Part shown: positions 43,591-51,628 of the stretch, piece after piece | How the letters are laid out: each line of letters begins with the position of its first letter | Numbering within the stretch: position 1 is the stretch's first letter | DNA from: Lachnospiraceae bacterium KGMB03038 | Lineage (GTDB): Bacteria > Bacillota > Clostridia > Lachnospirales > Lachnospiraceae | Length of the DNA stretch: 64,000 nt | Reading direction: 5' to 3' | NCBI GenBank assembly: GCA_007361935.1 | Contig: CP041667.1 | Span: 2,508,501 to 2,572,500, forward strand | Notes under the pieces: generated by a model | The model's input: the letters and a program-made list of their open reading frames with translations, nothing else | Databases searched by the model: none | Told to the model about the DNA's origin: nothing | Position numbers and translations under genes: made by a program

Positions 43591-43962
43591 CTATTCCTCC
43601 TTTCCGCTTTCTTCCAGGATTTTTGCCGGATCTTCCTCCGATTCCGCAGGCTTTTTCTGCTCTTCTCCCGCTTCCGGCAGACGGCAGGTTTCTCTTTCCG
43701 CCTCCGCGATCTCCGCGGGCTCCGGCTCGATTCCCTCGTCGTACTCAACGCCGTTGTCTCCTTCTACTTCCGGCAGACCGGCGATACAGGTCAATAGTGA
43801 GATCACGCCCGCCAAAACCGATGCGGACAGTACATATTTCCAATCCACCTGCCCGATGGCCGCCGCCGTTCCAATTCCGGCCACTGCCGTCTGAGCCACC
43901 GTCCGAATGGCGCGCACTCCCGCCTTTCTGCCCCATTCCAGCCAATATTCTTTATTCTTCAT
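43591..43962 (-). CDS. Phage holin, r1t-like
   Basis: Membrane protein of 123 aa. Two hydrophobic helices (AVAGIGTAAAIGQVDW and YVLSASVLAGVISLLTCIAGLP, about residues 25-65) follow a basic start, the pattern of r1t-type holins. The C-terminal half (about 67-123) is strongly acidic, rich in Glu and Pro, and longer than in typical members. It is directly upstream of the amidase gene, forming a lysis cassette. An AGGAGG-type site (GGAGGT) precedes the ATG. Confidence 0.85.
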   Translation of the reverse strand: MKNKEYWLEWGRKAGVRAIRTVAQTAVAGIGTAAAIGQVDWKYVLSASVLAGVISLLTCIAGLPEVEGDNGVEYDEGIEPEPAEIAEAERETCRLPEAGEEQKKPAESEEDPAKILEESGKEE

Positions 43963-44010
43963 AATAAAACCTCCTGATTTTCATACGGTCTCTCTATCAT
44001 TTTATGCATT

Positions 44011-44037
44011 AAAAAAAGACCGGTTCCTGGTCCGGTC
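44011..44037 (-). terminator. Terminator between the 40-aa ORF and the holin gene
   Basis: Minus-strand GACCGG / CCGGTC stem with an 8-base loop followed by seven T. It would stop transcripts from the 40-aa ORF before they reach holin and amidase. Confidence 0.75.
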
Positions 44038-44058
44038 CGATCTGCCTGCCGCTTGGAA

Positions 44059-44181
44059 TTAAAAACCTTCCTCTTTTTCCTCTTCTTCTGATGAGGCGGT
44101 AAGTTCCTCTATCTTATATTTGATCTCCGCCTTTTCCTGCTCTTCCAGAAGGGAAAGCAGCACCTGGATGATTTTTTCCAT
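44059..44181 (-). CDS. 40-aa acidic small protein in the recombinase element
   Basis: Short ORF of 40 aa (starts MEKIIQVLLSLLEEQEK, ends with KEEGF), predicted fully helical and ending in an acidic Glu-rich tail. CGGAAG lies 7 bases before the ATG and a terminator follows the stop codon, so the unit looks like a real gene. I recognise no family. It lies between the divergent recombinase gene and the lysis genes, where small regulators often sit. Confidence 0.6.
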   Translation of the reverse strand: MEKIIQVLLSLLEEQEKAEIKYKIEELTASSEEEEKEEGF

Positions 44182-44303
44182 TTTAACTTCCGCACAGACT
44201 CTTTATTAAAATCTATGCGGACGGATTGTCCCCTTTGCCTGTCAGAAGACTGTTATTTTTGTTCTCCCTCTCCAGTATACATACTGCAGAGGGAGATGAG
44301 ACT

Positions 44304-45695
44304 ATGGCAGAAGAAATCCAGCGCTGCGCCATCTATATCCGCGTCAGCACTTCAGAGCAAATGATTCATGGGAAATCTTTGGAATCCCAGAAAAGTTACC
44401 TAGTAAGCTATGCAAAATCCCACAAAATGGATGTGGCTGGGATCTATGCGGACGAAGGCCGTACCGCCCGGAAAGAACTAAAAAAGCGCAAGGCTATCCA
44501 CGCTCTCCTGGAGGATGTCCGTACGGGCAGGATTGACGTGATCCTCTTCTGGCGTCTGGACCGCTGGTTCCGAAATATGTCCGACTTCTACAGAGTCCAG
44601 GATGTTCTGGATGCGTATGGAGTCCGCTGGATCTCCGCCTCGGAACCTGGGATCAATATGGAAACCAGAGACGGGCGGCTTCAGCTGAACGTGGTCCTGT
44701 CTATCGGACAGAATGAAGTCGACACCACTTCAGAACGCATCCGATTTGTAAATGAAGCTTCTATCCGCCAGGGAAAGGCCATCTTTGGCGAAGCCAATAT
44801 GCCTCCCGGATACAAACTGGGAATCATAAACGGCAAGAAATGTATGGTCAAAGATCCCGAAGAAGAGGAAATGGTCCGCGCTTTCTTCGACCATTTTGAA
44901 AAGCACCAGAGCAAGCAGGAAACCCTGCGTTATATGCAAACGTATTATGACCCTTCCTTTTCTTACGGAACCTTACGCACCATGCTTTCCAGCGAATTCT
45001 ACAAGGGGACCTACCGGGGAATTCCTTATTGTCCCCCCTATCTTGCGGAAGAACGCTGGCTCCGGCTCCAGTCCGTCAGCCAGCGCAACATCAAATATTC
45101 TCCTTCCGGACGGATCTATTATTTCTCCGGCCTGATCCGCTGTCCTCTGTGCGGGCGCCTTCTTACCGGGACTGGAAGCAAGGCGGTCATTAATCGAAAG
45201 ACCGGGGAAACGCGGGACTATTGTTATTACCGATGCAACCGGGCAGTCACCGACCGGGCCTGCAAAAACGTTCGCCGGCTCAGTCAGAACCTTTTGGAGG
45301 CGCGCCTTCTGGAAGATCTGGGGCAGCAATTCCAACAGTACAGGATCCGTCCTATACACATCGCAAATCTTCCCCGCAGGGAGCCGCAAAAGCGCACCTC
45401 CCAACAGATCGGAAAGGAACTTGACCGTCTGAACCTTCTCTTTCAAAAGGGCCGCATCTCCTGGGATTATTACAACGCCCAGTATCGTTCTCTGGAAGAG
45501 GAAAAGAAACTTTCTCTTGAAGCGGATGCCAAAAAAGCCCCCGATCTCTCTTATTTGGTCCCTCTGCTTGAACAGGATTTCAAGACGATCTATGATTACC
45601 TGAGTCCTGAAAATAAGCGCTCCTTCTGGCGGAACACTGTAAGACAGATCCATCTCAAAGAGGACGGCACCGTTGATTTTGCAGAATATTTGTAA
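44304..45695 (+). CDS. Large serine recombinase (site-specific integrase/excisionase)
   Basis: Site-specific recombinase of 463 aa. Catalytic resolvase domain (about 6-150) with the nucleophile Ser15 in YIRVSTSEQ and the conserved Arg of FWRLDRWFRN; recombinase domain (about 165-265) starting near GYKLG; zinc ribbon with CPLCGR and YYRCNR/CKN Cys pairs (about 305-350); and a C-terminal coiled-coil region (about 385-430). All parts appear intact, so it is probably active. AGGGAG precedes the ATG. The attP half-site begins 3 bases after its stop codon, the usual arrangement for phage serine integrases. Confidence 0.93.
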   Translation: MAEEIQRCAIYIRVSTSEQMIHGKSLESQKSYLVSYAKSHKMDVAGIYADEGRTARKELKKRKAIHALLEDVRTGRIDVILFWRLDRWFRNMSDFYRVQDVLDAYGVRWISASEPGINMETRDGRLQLNVVLSIGQNEVDTTSERIRFVNEASIRQGKAIFGEANMPPGYKLGIINGKKCMVKDPEEEEMVRAFFDHFEKHQSKQETLRYMQTYYDPSFSYGTLRTMLSSEFYKGTYRGIPYCPPYLAEERWLRLQSVSQRNIKYSPSGRIYYFSGLIRCPLCGRLLTGTGSKAVINRKTGETRDYCYYRCNRAVTDRACKNVRRLSQNLLEARLLEDLGQQFQQYRIRPIHIANLPRREPQKRTSQQIGKELDRLNLLFQKGRISWDYYNAQYRSLEEEKKLSLEADAKKAPDLSYLVPLLEQDFKTIYDYLSPENKRSFWRNTVRQIHLKEDGTVDFAEYL

Positions 45696-45723
45696 ATGGT
45701 CTGCGCCTAGACGGCCATCCCCG

Positions 45724-45730
45724 TTTGGGG
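45724..45730 (+). repeat. attR core of the element
   Basis: TTTGGGG matching 42783-42789. To the left GCCATCCCCG is the other attP half; to the right CTGACAAAACC resumes the host lipoprotein gene in the correct frame. Confidence 0.8.
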
Positions 45731-46518
45731 CTGACAAAACCATGACCGCAGTTCTTTCCGGCAGCGCCGATATCGGCTTCATGGGGTCGGAAGCCTCTAT
45801 CTACACTTACAATGAAGGCGCCAGCGATTACGTGGTCAATTTCGCCCAGCTTACCCAGCGGGCCGGAAACTTCCTGGTAGCCCGCCAGAAAATGGATGAT
45901 TTCTCCTGGGAAGACCTGAAAGGGACCGACGTTCTCGGCGGAAGAAAGGGCGGTATGCCACAAATGGTATTTGAATATATCTTAAAGCAAAACGGCATTG
46001 ACCCGGCCAAAGATGTCAACATTGACCAGAGTATTGATTTTGGCTCCACTGCCGCCGCATTTGCCGAAGGGCAGGCAGATTTTACCGTGGAATTCGAGCC
46101 TGGGGCTACCAGCCTGGAACAGGAGGGCAAGGGATATGTAGTCGCCTCTCTTGGAACAGACAGCGGTTATGTTCCCTACACCGCCTTCTCCGCGAAACAA
46201 AGCTATATCGACGAGAACCCGGATGTGATCCAGGGATTCACCAATGCCCTCCAGAAAGGCATGGATTATGTGCAGGCCCATACGCCGGAAGAAATCGCGG
46301 CCGTCATTGAGCCTCAGTTTAAGGAGACTGATCTGGACACCATCACTGCCATCGTATCCCGCTATTACGAACAGGATACTTGGAAAGACAATCTGATCTT
46401 TGAAGAGGAAAGTTTTGACCTGCTCCAGGATATTCTGGATGAAGCGGGCGAACTTGCCAAACGCGCGCCATATGAAGATCTTGTAACGACTCAGTTTGCC
46501 GAAGAAGCGTCTAAATAA
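45724..46518 (+). pseudogene. C-terminal fragment of the split ABC substrate-binding lipoprotein
   Basis: 264 codons that continue the frame broken at 42783. The sequence FGADKTMTAVLSGSADIGFM and the later GFTNALQKGMDYV are typical of the middle and end of SsuA/NMT1-type binding proteins. The frame stays open upstream into the recombinase 3' end, so there is no natural start; ATG at 45742 lacks a ribosome binding site. No permease or ATPase gene follows, only a terminator, so even the restored protein would be an orphan binding protein relying on another transporter. Confidence 0.87.
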
Positions 46519-46539
46519 CCGCCCTTTAGGGCAAACACA

Positions 46540-46599
46540 AGAGACCTCAGGGATCAAAGCTTTGGAAAGCCTGATTCCTGAGGTCTCTTCATTTTTCTT
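46540..46599 (+). terminator. Terminator of the substrate-binding protein gene
   Basis: AGAGACCTCAGG / CCTGAGGTCTCT stem with further inner pairing, followed by TTCATTTTTC, 22 bases after the stop codon. Confidence 0.8.
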
Positions 46600-46622
46600 T
46601 CCTCGCCTATTTATATAGACGT

Positions 46623-46928
46623 TCAATAACTGTAGGATTCCGGGACACTTCCCCCAAAGTTTAATTCAATCGAAGTGATGCATCCCTTGATCTCTACCTC
46701 CCGGCCCTCATATCTTCCAGGTACATGCAGCATATTGCGTTTATCCACGTGAGGAGCAAAGATCTCTCCCCCCTTTTTTACCTTCAAAGGACCGATCTCA
46801 TCGGAAATATAAAGCAGATCCGGCCCTACCCATGTTCCGTACAATTTCTTTTTTCTCAGGTGATATTCCACCGGCATTGCGACCCTCGACTTATTGACCT
46901 CTGTTCTTTTCTCACCGATTGCAAACAT
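46623..46928 (-). CDS. Small protein with possible AbrB/MraZ-like fold
   Basis: Protein of 101 aa, function unknown. The pattern EVNKSRVAMPVEYHLRKKK near the N-terminus recalls the SpoVT/AbrB beta-hairpin (K-G-R-I-x-I-P-x-x-L-R), and a second related strand pattern occurs in KRNMLHVPGRYEGREVEI near residue 62-80, suggesting two swapped-hairpin half-repeats as in MraZ. This is a weak visual match. It lies 19 bases after the CarD-like gene on the same strand, which supports a regulatory role. Confidence 0.6.
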   Translation of the reverse strand: MFAIGEKRTEVNKSRVAMPVEYHLRKKKLYGTWVGPDLLYISDEIGPLKVKKGGEIFAPHVDKRNMLHVPGRYEGREVEIKGCITSIELNFGGSVPESYSY

Positions 46929-46947
46929 CTTGTTCCACGCCCCGCTT

Positions 46948-47448
46948 TTACTCTTTGATCATCTCAATGATATACTCTTTCACCTTATCCCGCGGCATTT
47001 CTAACGCCGCCGCCAGTTCGCCGATCAGGAAACGCTCTGCGCTGGCCAAGTACCGTTCATCCACACCGACCGCCTTTTTTCCGCAGGACAGCCTCTTTTT
47101 CCTCCGCAGGTAAGTCGTCTTGATCACCGCGATCCATTTCTGACATTGGTTGCTCAACAGCGCTTCTTTATACAGCACCTCCCTCTTTTTTTCGTCTAAC
47201 ACTTGAAGATCCTGAACTTCCCTCAGATTTTCCATCAATTCTTTCGCTTCATCCGCGGAAATGATTCCCCGGATCTGCTTTTTCTCATTATTCACAGGTG
47301 TATACACCGTTCCTCCCACATCGTACAGAGGTTTTAACGTATAATATTCTTTGTGTTTATCTGAGCAGCTCATATCCAGCTTTCCGATATTGATCACTTC
47401 ACAGACGCCTTCTTTATAGTGCGCCACATAATCGCCAATTTTAAACAT
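46948..47448 (-). CDS. CarD-family transcriptional regulator
   Basis: Protein of 166 aa. Residues 1-60 form a CarD/TRCF RNA-polymerase-interacting domain (MFKIGDYVAHYKEGVCEVINI, key Gly-Asp-Tyr-Val and the following Gly-Val, then YYTLKPLYDVGGTVYTPV). The remaining part is helical and basic (LRRKKRLSCGKKAVG), as in the DNA-binding domain of CarD. AGGAGG sits 6 bases before the ATG. Its leader contains a 12-bp hairpin with a T-run, suggesting transcription attenuation. Confidence 0.87.
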   Translation of the reverse strand: MFKIGDYVAHYKEGVCEVINIGKLDMSCSDKHKEYYTLKPLYDVGGTVYTPVNNEKKQIRGIISADEAKELMENLREVQDLQVLDEKKREVLYKEALLSNQCQKWIAVIKTTYLRRKKRLSCGKKAVGVDERYLASAERFLIGELAAALEMPRDKVKEYIIEMIKE

Positions 47449-47481
47449 TATTAACCTCCTATTCATTCTACGCCCGTAAAA

Positions 47482-47528
47482 ACTGGCGTACAGCAAGGCA
47501 GCCGAATGCCTGTAGACTGTACGCCAGT
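47482..47528 (-). promoter_or_regulatory. Leader hairpin with T-run upstream of the CarD-like gene
   Basis: Perfect 12-bp stem ACTGGCGTACAG / CTGTACGCCAGT enclosing a second 5-bp stem (AGGCA / TGCCT), followed on the minus strand by TTTTT and, 30 bases on, the CarD start. A -10 box (TATAAT, 47589-47594 on the complement) is about 60 bases upstream. It has the form of an intrinsic terminator placed within the 5' leader. Confidence 0.65.
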
Positions 47529-47721
47529 ATTCACTCGCTTACATCTATGAAGTTCTTCCCTACATCGCCATCAAGCTTTTATAGACTTATTATAACACGT
47601 TCTCTCCATTAATGTAAGAATTTTTATATTTTTTTCTGATAACTATTATATATCTCACCTTTTCGCATGACTACAGAAGGATACACATATACATAAATAA
47701 ATGATCAAAAGGCGGCACCAT

Positions 47722-48588
47722 ATGTTTCAAAAAGCAAAACTTCTGAAAGCCTTTGCTGTTCTATTCTTATTCGGCCTATCCTTTCTGGCGGGAAGATCTA
47801 TCGCTTTTTTCACTTCCCAGAGTCTTCCCGATTCCCGGCCGGCAGATTCTCAAAAGATCTCTTCCTCCTCGGAGAACTGGGGATTAAGTTTCCCAGAAGA
47901 GGGCGCCGCTCCTGTGGGGAACGCCACTTGTGATGAATTAGCGGCTTATAACGCCTACTATCGGGACAGCAGGGAAAAAAACATTCTATACTTGACTTTC
48001 GACTGCGGCTATGAAAATGGAAATACAGAGAAAATCCTGGACACACTGAAACAGCATGAAGTCCCCGCCGCATTCTTCGTAGTCGGAAATTTCCTCTCCA
48101 CCAGCCCGGACCTGATCAAACAGATGGCGCAGGAAGGGCATGTGGTAGGAAACCATACTTATCACCACCCGGATATGTCTGAGATATCTGCCAGAGAAAG
48201 TTTTGAAAAAGAATTAAAAGAAGTGGAAGACGCATATCAGAAGATCACTGGGAAGCCAATGACTAAGTTTTACCGTCCGCCTCAGGGGAAATACAGCACA
48301 GAGAATCTGCAGATGGCCAAAGACATGGGATATCATACCTTTTTCTGGAGCCTTGCCTATGTAGACTGGTACGAAGACGACCAGCCCAGCAGGGAAGAAG
48401 CCTTTGAAAAACTCCTGGGACGCATCCATCCGGGCGCCATCGTTCTTCTGCACAGCACTTCTTCCACCAATGGGGATATTCTGGACGAACTGCTGACACG
48501 CTGGAAGGAGATGGGGTATTCTTTTGGCTCCCTGGAAGATCTGGTCAATGCTTCCAGTCCATCTTCCAGGGAAACTTCGTCACCGTGA
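47722..48588 (+). CDS. pdaA: Polysaccharide deacetylase, PdaA-like
   Basis: Exported or membrane-anchored NodB-family deacetylase of 288 aa. A single N-terminal hydrophobic helix (LKAFAVLFLFGLSFLAG) is followed by a linker and the NodB domain: LTFDCGYENGN with catalytic Asp (here Asp-Cys instead of the usual Asp-Asp; PdaA proteins also have DxGYEN), HTYHHPDM with the metal His pair, FYRPPQGKYS and LHSTSSTNGDIL. PdaA removes acetyl from N-acetylmuramate en route to muramic delta-lactam in spore cortex. AAAGGCGG 7 bases before the ATG decides the start. The 3' end overlaps deoB by 9 bases. Confidence 0.87.
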   Translation: MFQKAKLLKAFAVLFLFGLSFLAGRSIAFFTSQSLPDSRPADSQKISSSSENWGLSFPEEGAAPVGNATCDELAAYNAYYRDSREKNILYLTFDCGYENGNTEKILDTLKQHEVPAAFFVVGNFLSTSPDLIKQMAQEGHVVGNHTYHHPDMSEISARESFEKELKEVEDAYQKITGKPMTKFYRPPQGKYSTENLQMAKDMGYHTFFWSLAYVDWYEDDQPSREEAFEKLLGRIHPGAIVLLHSTSSTNGDILDELLTRWKEMGYSFGSLEDLVNASSPSSRETSSP

Positions 48589-49749
48589 GATCTTCTCAAA
48601 AAAGCTGCTTCCATCTCCTTGATAAGAAAGGGCAAAGATGTCCGCGATCGTTTGGGCAATATCGGCAAAACTCCCGCGGATTCCAAGGTCCACCCCTTTT
48701 TTCAGCTTCTGTCCCCAGCACAGACAGGGCGTAAATTCACGGCTGTGGTCGGTTCCTTTGAATCCCGGATCACAGCCGTGATCCGCCGTGATCATCAGGT
48801 AATCTTCCGGCCCCATCCGTTCCATTAATTCACCGATCTGTCCGTCCACCTCGTTGAGCGCGTTTACGTATCCCGCAATATCGTTTCGATGGCCGTACAG
48901 CATATCAAAGTCCACCAGATTCACAAAGCACAATCCCTCAAAGTCTTCTTCCGCGATCTGCAGCGTCCGCTCCATATTCTTACGGTTCCCTTCATTGGGA
49001 TAGGACTTTGTCAGCCCCTTTCCGGCAAAAATATCATAGATCTTTCCTACGCCGATCACCGAATAATCTTTCGCCTTCAGGGCATCCAGGATTGTCTCCT
49101 TTGGCGGTTCCAGGGAAAAATCATGACGGTTTACGGTCCGCTGGTAATCCGGGTATCTTCCCACAAACGGTCTCGCGATCACCCGGCCCACTCCATGTTC
49201 CCCCTGAAGGATCAGCCTTGCTTTCTTACAGTCTTCATAAAGCTCAGACAGAGGCACGATCTCTTCATGGGCCGCGATCTGGAATACGCTGTCCGCGGAA
49301 GTATAGACGATCAGATCACCTGTCCGCTCATGCTCTCTTCCATAATCTTTGATAACCTCTGTCCCAGAATAAGGGCGGTTGCAAAGCACGCCCCTTCCCG
49401 CTGCCTGGGAGAATGCATCAATGACTTCTTTGGGAAACCCTTCTGGATAAGTGGGCAGAGGTTTCTCTGAGATCATCCCGGCGATCTCCCAGTGTCCGAC
49501 GGTGGTGTCTTTCCCCATGGAATCTTCCCGCATTTTTGCGTAACATCCTTCCACATCCTCACACTTTTTCCAAAAAGAGGTCCCTTCCAGACAGAACATT
49601 CCAAGCCGTTCCAGATTTGGCGCCTTCAGATTCCCGCTTCTGACACAGGTTCCAAAAGTGTCGCATCCCACGTCGTCAAAAAGCTCCGCATCCGGCGCCT
49701 CACCGACGCCGACGCTGTCCAGCACGATCAAAAATACCCGTTTTGCCAT
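48580..49749 (-). CDS. deoB: Phosphopentomutase
   Basis: Manganese enzyme of 389 aa interconverting (deoxy)ribose-1- and -5-phosphate in nucleoside salvage. The alkaline-phosphatase-superfamily motifs are FLIVLDSVGVGEAPDA (N-terminal metal Asp), DSMGKDTTVGHWE (phospho-Thr region) and ITADHGCDPGFKGTDHSRE (metal His/Asp). It is the third gene of a purine salvage operon, after the permease and ade. Confidence 0.95.
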   Translation of the reverse strand: MAKRVFLIVLDSVGVGEAPDAELFDDVGCDTFGTCVRSGNLKAPNLERLGMFCLEGTSFWKKCEDVEGCYAKMREDSMGKDTTVGHWEIAGMISEKPLPTYPEGFPKEVIDAFSQAAGRGVLCNRPYSGTEVIKDYGREHERTGDLIVYTSADSVFQIAAHEEIVPLSELYEDCKKARLILQGEHGVGRVIARPFVGRYPDYQRTVNRHDFSLEPPKETILDALKAKDYSVIGVGKIYDIFAGKGLTKSYPNEGNRKNMERTLQIAEEDFEGLCFVNLVDFDMLYGHRNDIAGYVNALNEVDGQIGELMERMGPEDYLMITADHGCDPGFKGTDHSREFTPCLCWGQKLKKGVDLGIRGSFADIAQTIADIFALSYQGDGSSFFEKISR

Positions 49750-49775
49750 ATCTTATCACTCCCTTATATTGTTAT

Positions 49776-49804
49776 GGCGCGCCTTTCCAGCAAAAAGGCG
49801 CGCC
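49776..49804 (-). other. Hairpin in the ade-deoB intergenic space
   Basis: GGCGCGCCTTT / AAAGGCGCGCC, 11 perfect pairs with a 7-base loop, between ade and deoB. No T-run follows on the transcribed strand, so it is probably an RNA-stability or processing structure rather than a terminator. Confidence 0.6.
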
Positions 49805-49829
49805 GTCCGTCTATCCTTCCCTCTCCGTC

Positions 49830-51608
49830 TTAGGCGGGAAAGATTGGTATGATTTTTTTACGATTCACATCTACTAAGCCCAGATCTGACATTTTTACTT
49901 CTGGGATCACCGGAAGGGCCAGCGTTACGATCCTAAGGAGCGGATTCTCCATCTCCGTCAGTCCGAGAGCCCGGTTCGCGTCCTTCATCTTGGCGCTGTC
50001 CTTAGCCAGATCTTCCGCCTTCTTCAAGGAGATCAGCCCTGCCAGAGGCAGTTCCAGCGTATGCAGGATCTTTCCATCTTTGACCGCGCACATTCCTCCG
50101 CCCACTCTCTTCAGCTCTTCCGCCGTGATCAGCGCATCCGCCGGATCGTCGTAGACGATCGTCAGGTTGTGACTGTCATGGGACACGGTAGAAGCAAGGG
50201 CGCCGCAGGTTGTACCAAATCCACGGACAACTCCAAGAGCCAGGTTGTCATTTCCCTCATAACGGTTGACCACCGCCACAAACTTCAAGTCCTTGTCTCC
50301 GCTCAGATCTAATTTTCCGTCCTTAACCGGAAGTTCCTCGCACACTGCCTCCGTGGAAGAAAGATTCAAGTCATAGTAAGTCATGACATTTACCTTGACG
50401 GTTCCTTCCTGTACAGGAGCCTTCAGCACGAAATCCTCCTCCGTAAGTTCTTTCACGTGTACAGAATTCCTGCTTTCCAAAGGATAAGACTTTTCTTCGA
50501 TATCAGCCAGAAGCTTTCCATTTTCTGCCACCAGCTTCCCTCCATAGAAAACTTTTGACGGCTTTAACTCGGTCAGGCTCTCTACGATCTGCAAGTCCGC
50601 CGCGTATCCTGGAGCGACTGCCCCCAGATTTTCGATCCCCGCTTCTCTTGCGTTATTTAACGTAGCGCTTTTGATCGCCGCCACCGGCTCCATGCCATAG
50701 CGGATAGCCGCCCGGACCACATCATTCATATGTCCGTTATGCAGGATATCATCCGCCTCCCTGTCATCTGTACACAGGCTCAGATTGTCAAAGAATTTGA
50801 AATCTTTAACACCTTCCAAGATTTCCTTCACATTTTTTGTGATGGAACTGTCCCTAGCGTCCACATGCATACCGCTGCGGATCTTTTCTGCCGCTTCCTC
50901 TCCAAGCCTGGATTCATGGCAGGTATTAGGACCGCCGCAAAGATAGGCTGACAGCGCTCTTCCTGATACAAAGGGAGCGTGCCCCTGTAAATAAAGGCCA
51001 TTTTTCTCAGCCACATCGATAATGTCCATCATCCGGTCCCCGCCCTGGATCACATCGATAAAATCCATAACCTCCGCAAGTCCGATGACTCTCGGAAGCT
51101 GGGCCAGTTCCTGGATCTCTTCTACGCCAAACTCAGCGCCCGCGTTCTCCAATCCCGGAACCGCCGGAACGCAGCTTGGAATATCGATCAACTGGCGCAT
51201 AGGGAGTTCCTCAGAGCTGTCATACATATAACGGACTCCCTCTACACCCCAGACATTTCCAATCTCATGCGGATCGGTGATCACTGTGGTAGTCCCGTGA
51301 GGAATCACAGTCCGGGCAAAATTCCGGGGCGTCATCATGGAGCTTTCAATATGCTCGTGGGCATCGATAAATCCGGGGATCAGGTAGCGCCCCTGCCCGT
51401 CGATCACTTCTTTGGCCCCGTCAAGATCCGCTTCCAGATCTTTGTACTCCACATGGGCGATCATCCCATCAAAAATAAACACATTGGCTGGGTAAATCTC
51501 ACCCGTGATCGTATTTACCAGCTTCACATTTTTGATCAGAAGATCACTTTGGATTTCTCCAAGAGCCGCCTTTAATAGCTCCCGCTTGTTCTTTGGACGT
51601 ATTTTCAT
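49830..51608 (-). CDS. ade: Adenine deaminase
   Basis: Amidohydrolase-superfamily enzyme of 592 aa turning adenine into hypoxanthine and ammonia. The metal site GFIDAHEHIESSMMTP is near residue 82, followed by TVITDPHEIGNVWG; HAPFVSGRALSAY near 216 provides another His; the C-terminal domain carries VSHDSHNLTIVYD. Length and motif order match Bacillus-type Ade. It is 20 bases downstream of the NCS2 permease gene. Confidence 0.95.
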   Translation of the reverse strand: MKIRPKNKRELLKAALGEIQSDLLIKNVKLVNTITGEIYPANVFIFDGMIAHVEYKDLEADLDGAKEVIDGQGRYLIPGFIDAHEHIESSMMTPRNFARTVIPHGTTTVITDPHEIGNVWGVEGVRYMYDSSEELPMRQLIDIPSCVPAVPGLENAGAEFGVEEIQELAQLPRVIGLAEVMDFIDVIQGGDRMMDIIDVAEKNGLYLQGHAPFVSGRALSAYLCGGPNTCHESRLGEEAAEKIRSGMHVDARDSSITKNVKEILEGVKDFKFFDNLSLCTDDREADDILHNGHMNDVVRAAIRYGMEPVAAIKSATLNNAREAGIENLGAVAPGYAADLQIVESLTELKPSKVFYGGKLVAENGKLLADIEEKSYPLESRNSVHVKELTEEDFVLKAPVQEGTVKVNVMTYYDLNLSSTEAVCEELPVKDGKLDLSGDKDLKFVAVVNRYEGNDNLALGVVRGFGTTCGALASTVSHDSHNLTIVYDDPADALITAEELKRVGGGMCAVKDGKILHTLELPLAGLISLKKAEDLAKDSAKMKDANRALGLTEMENPLLRIVTLALPVIPEVKMSDLGLVDVNRKKIIPIFPA

Positions 51609-51628
51609 AAGTCACTGTCTCCTTTTTA

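Larger units (their letters stand above)
42783..45723. mobile_element. 2.94-kb serine-recombinase element carrying a phage-type lysis cassette
   Basis: Element bounded by the TTTGGGG direct repeats at 42783-42789 and 45724-45730. Contents: amidase and holin genes (minus strand), a 40-aa ORF with its own terminator, and a large serine recombinase gene (plus strand) ending 28 bases before the right junction. Removing 2,941 bp restores the host gene frame exactly. Joining the element's ends recreates a dyad-symmetric attP (GTCT, GCCTA and GCCATCCCC mirrored in register around a central TT). No packaging, structural or replication genes are present, so it is a much reduced prophage or a minimal element in its own right. 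Confidence 0.85.

Noticed and set aside
42783..45723. Complete prophage
   Set aside because: No capsid, tail, terminase, replication or repressor genes; only integration, lysis and one tiny ORF in 2.9 kb.
49776..49804. Terminator between ade and deoB
   Set aside because: The stem is strong but no T-run follows on the transcribed strand, and deoB has no evident promoter of its own.
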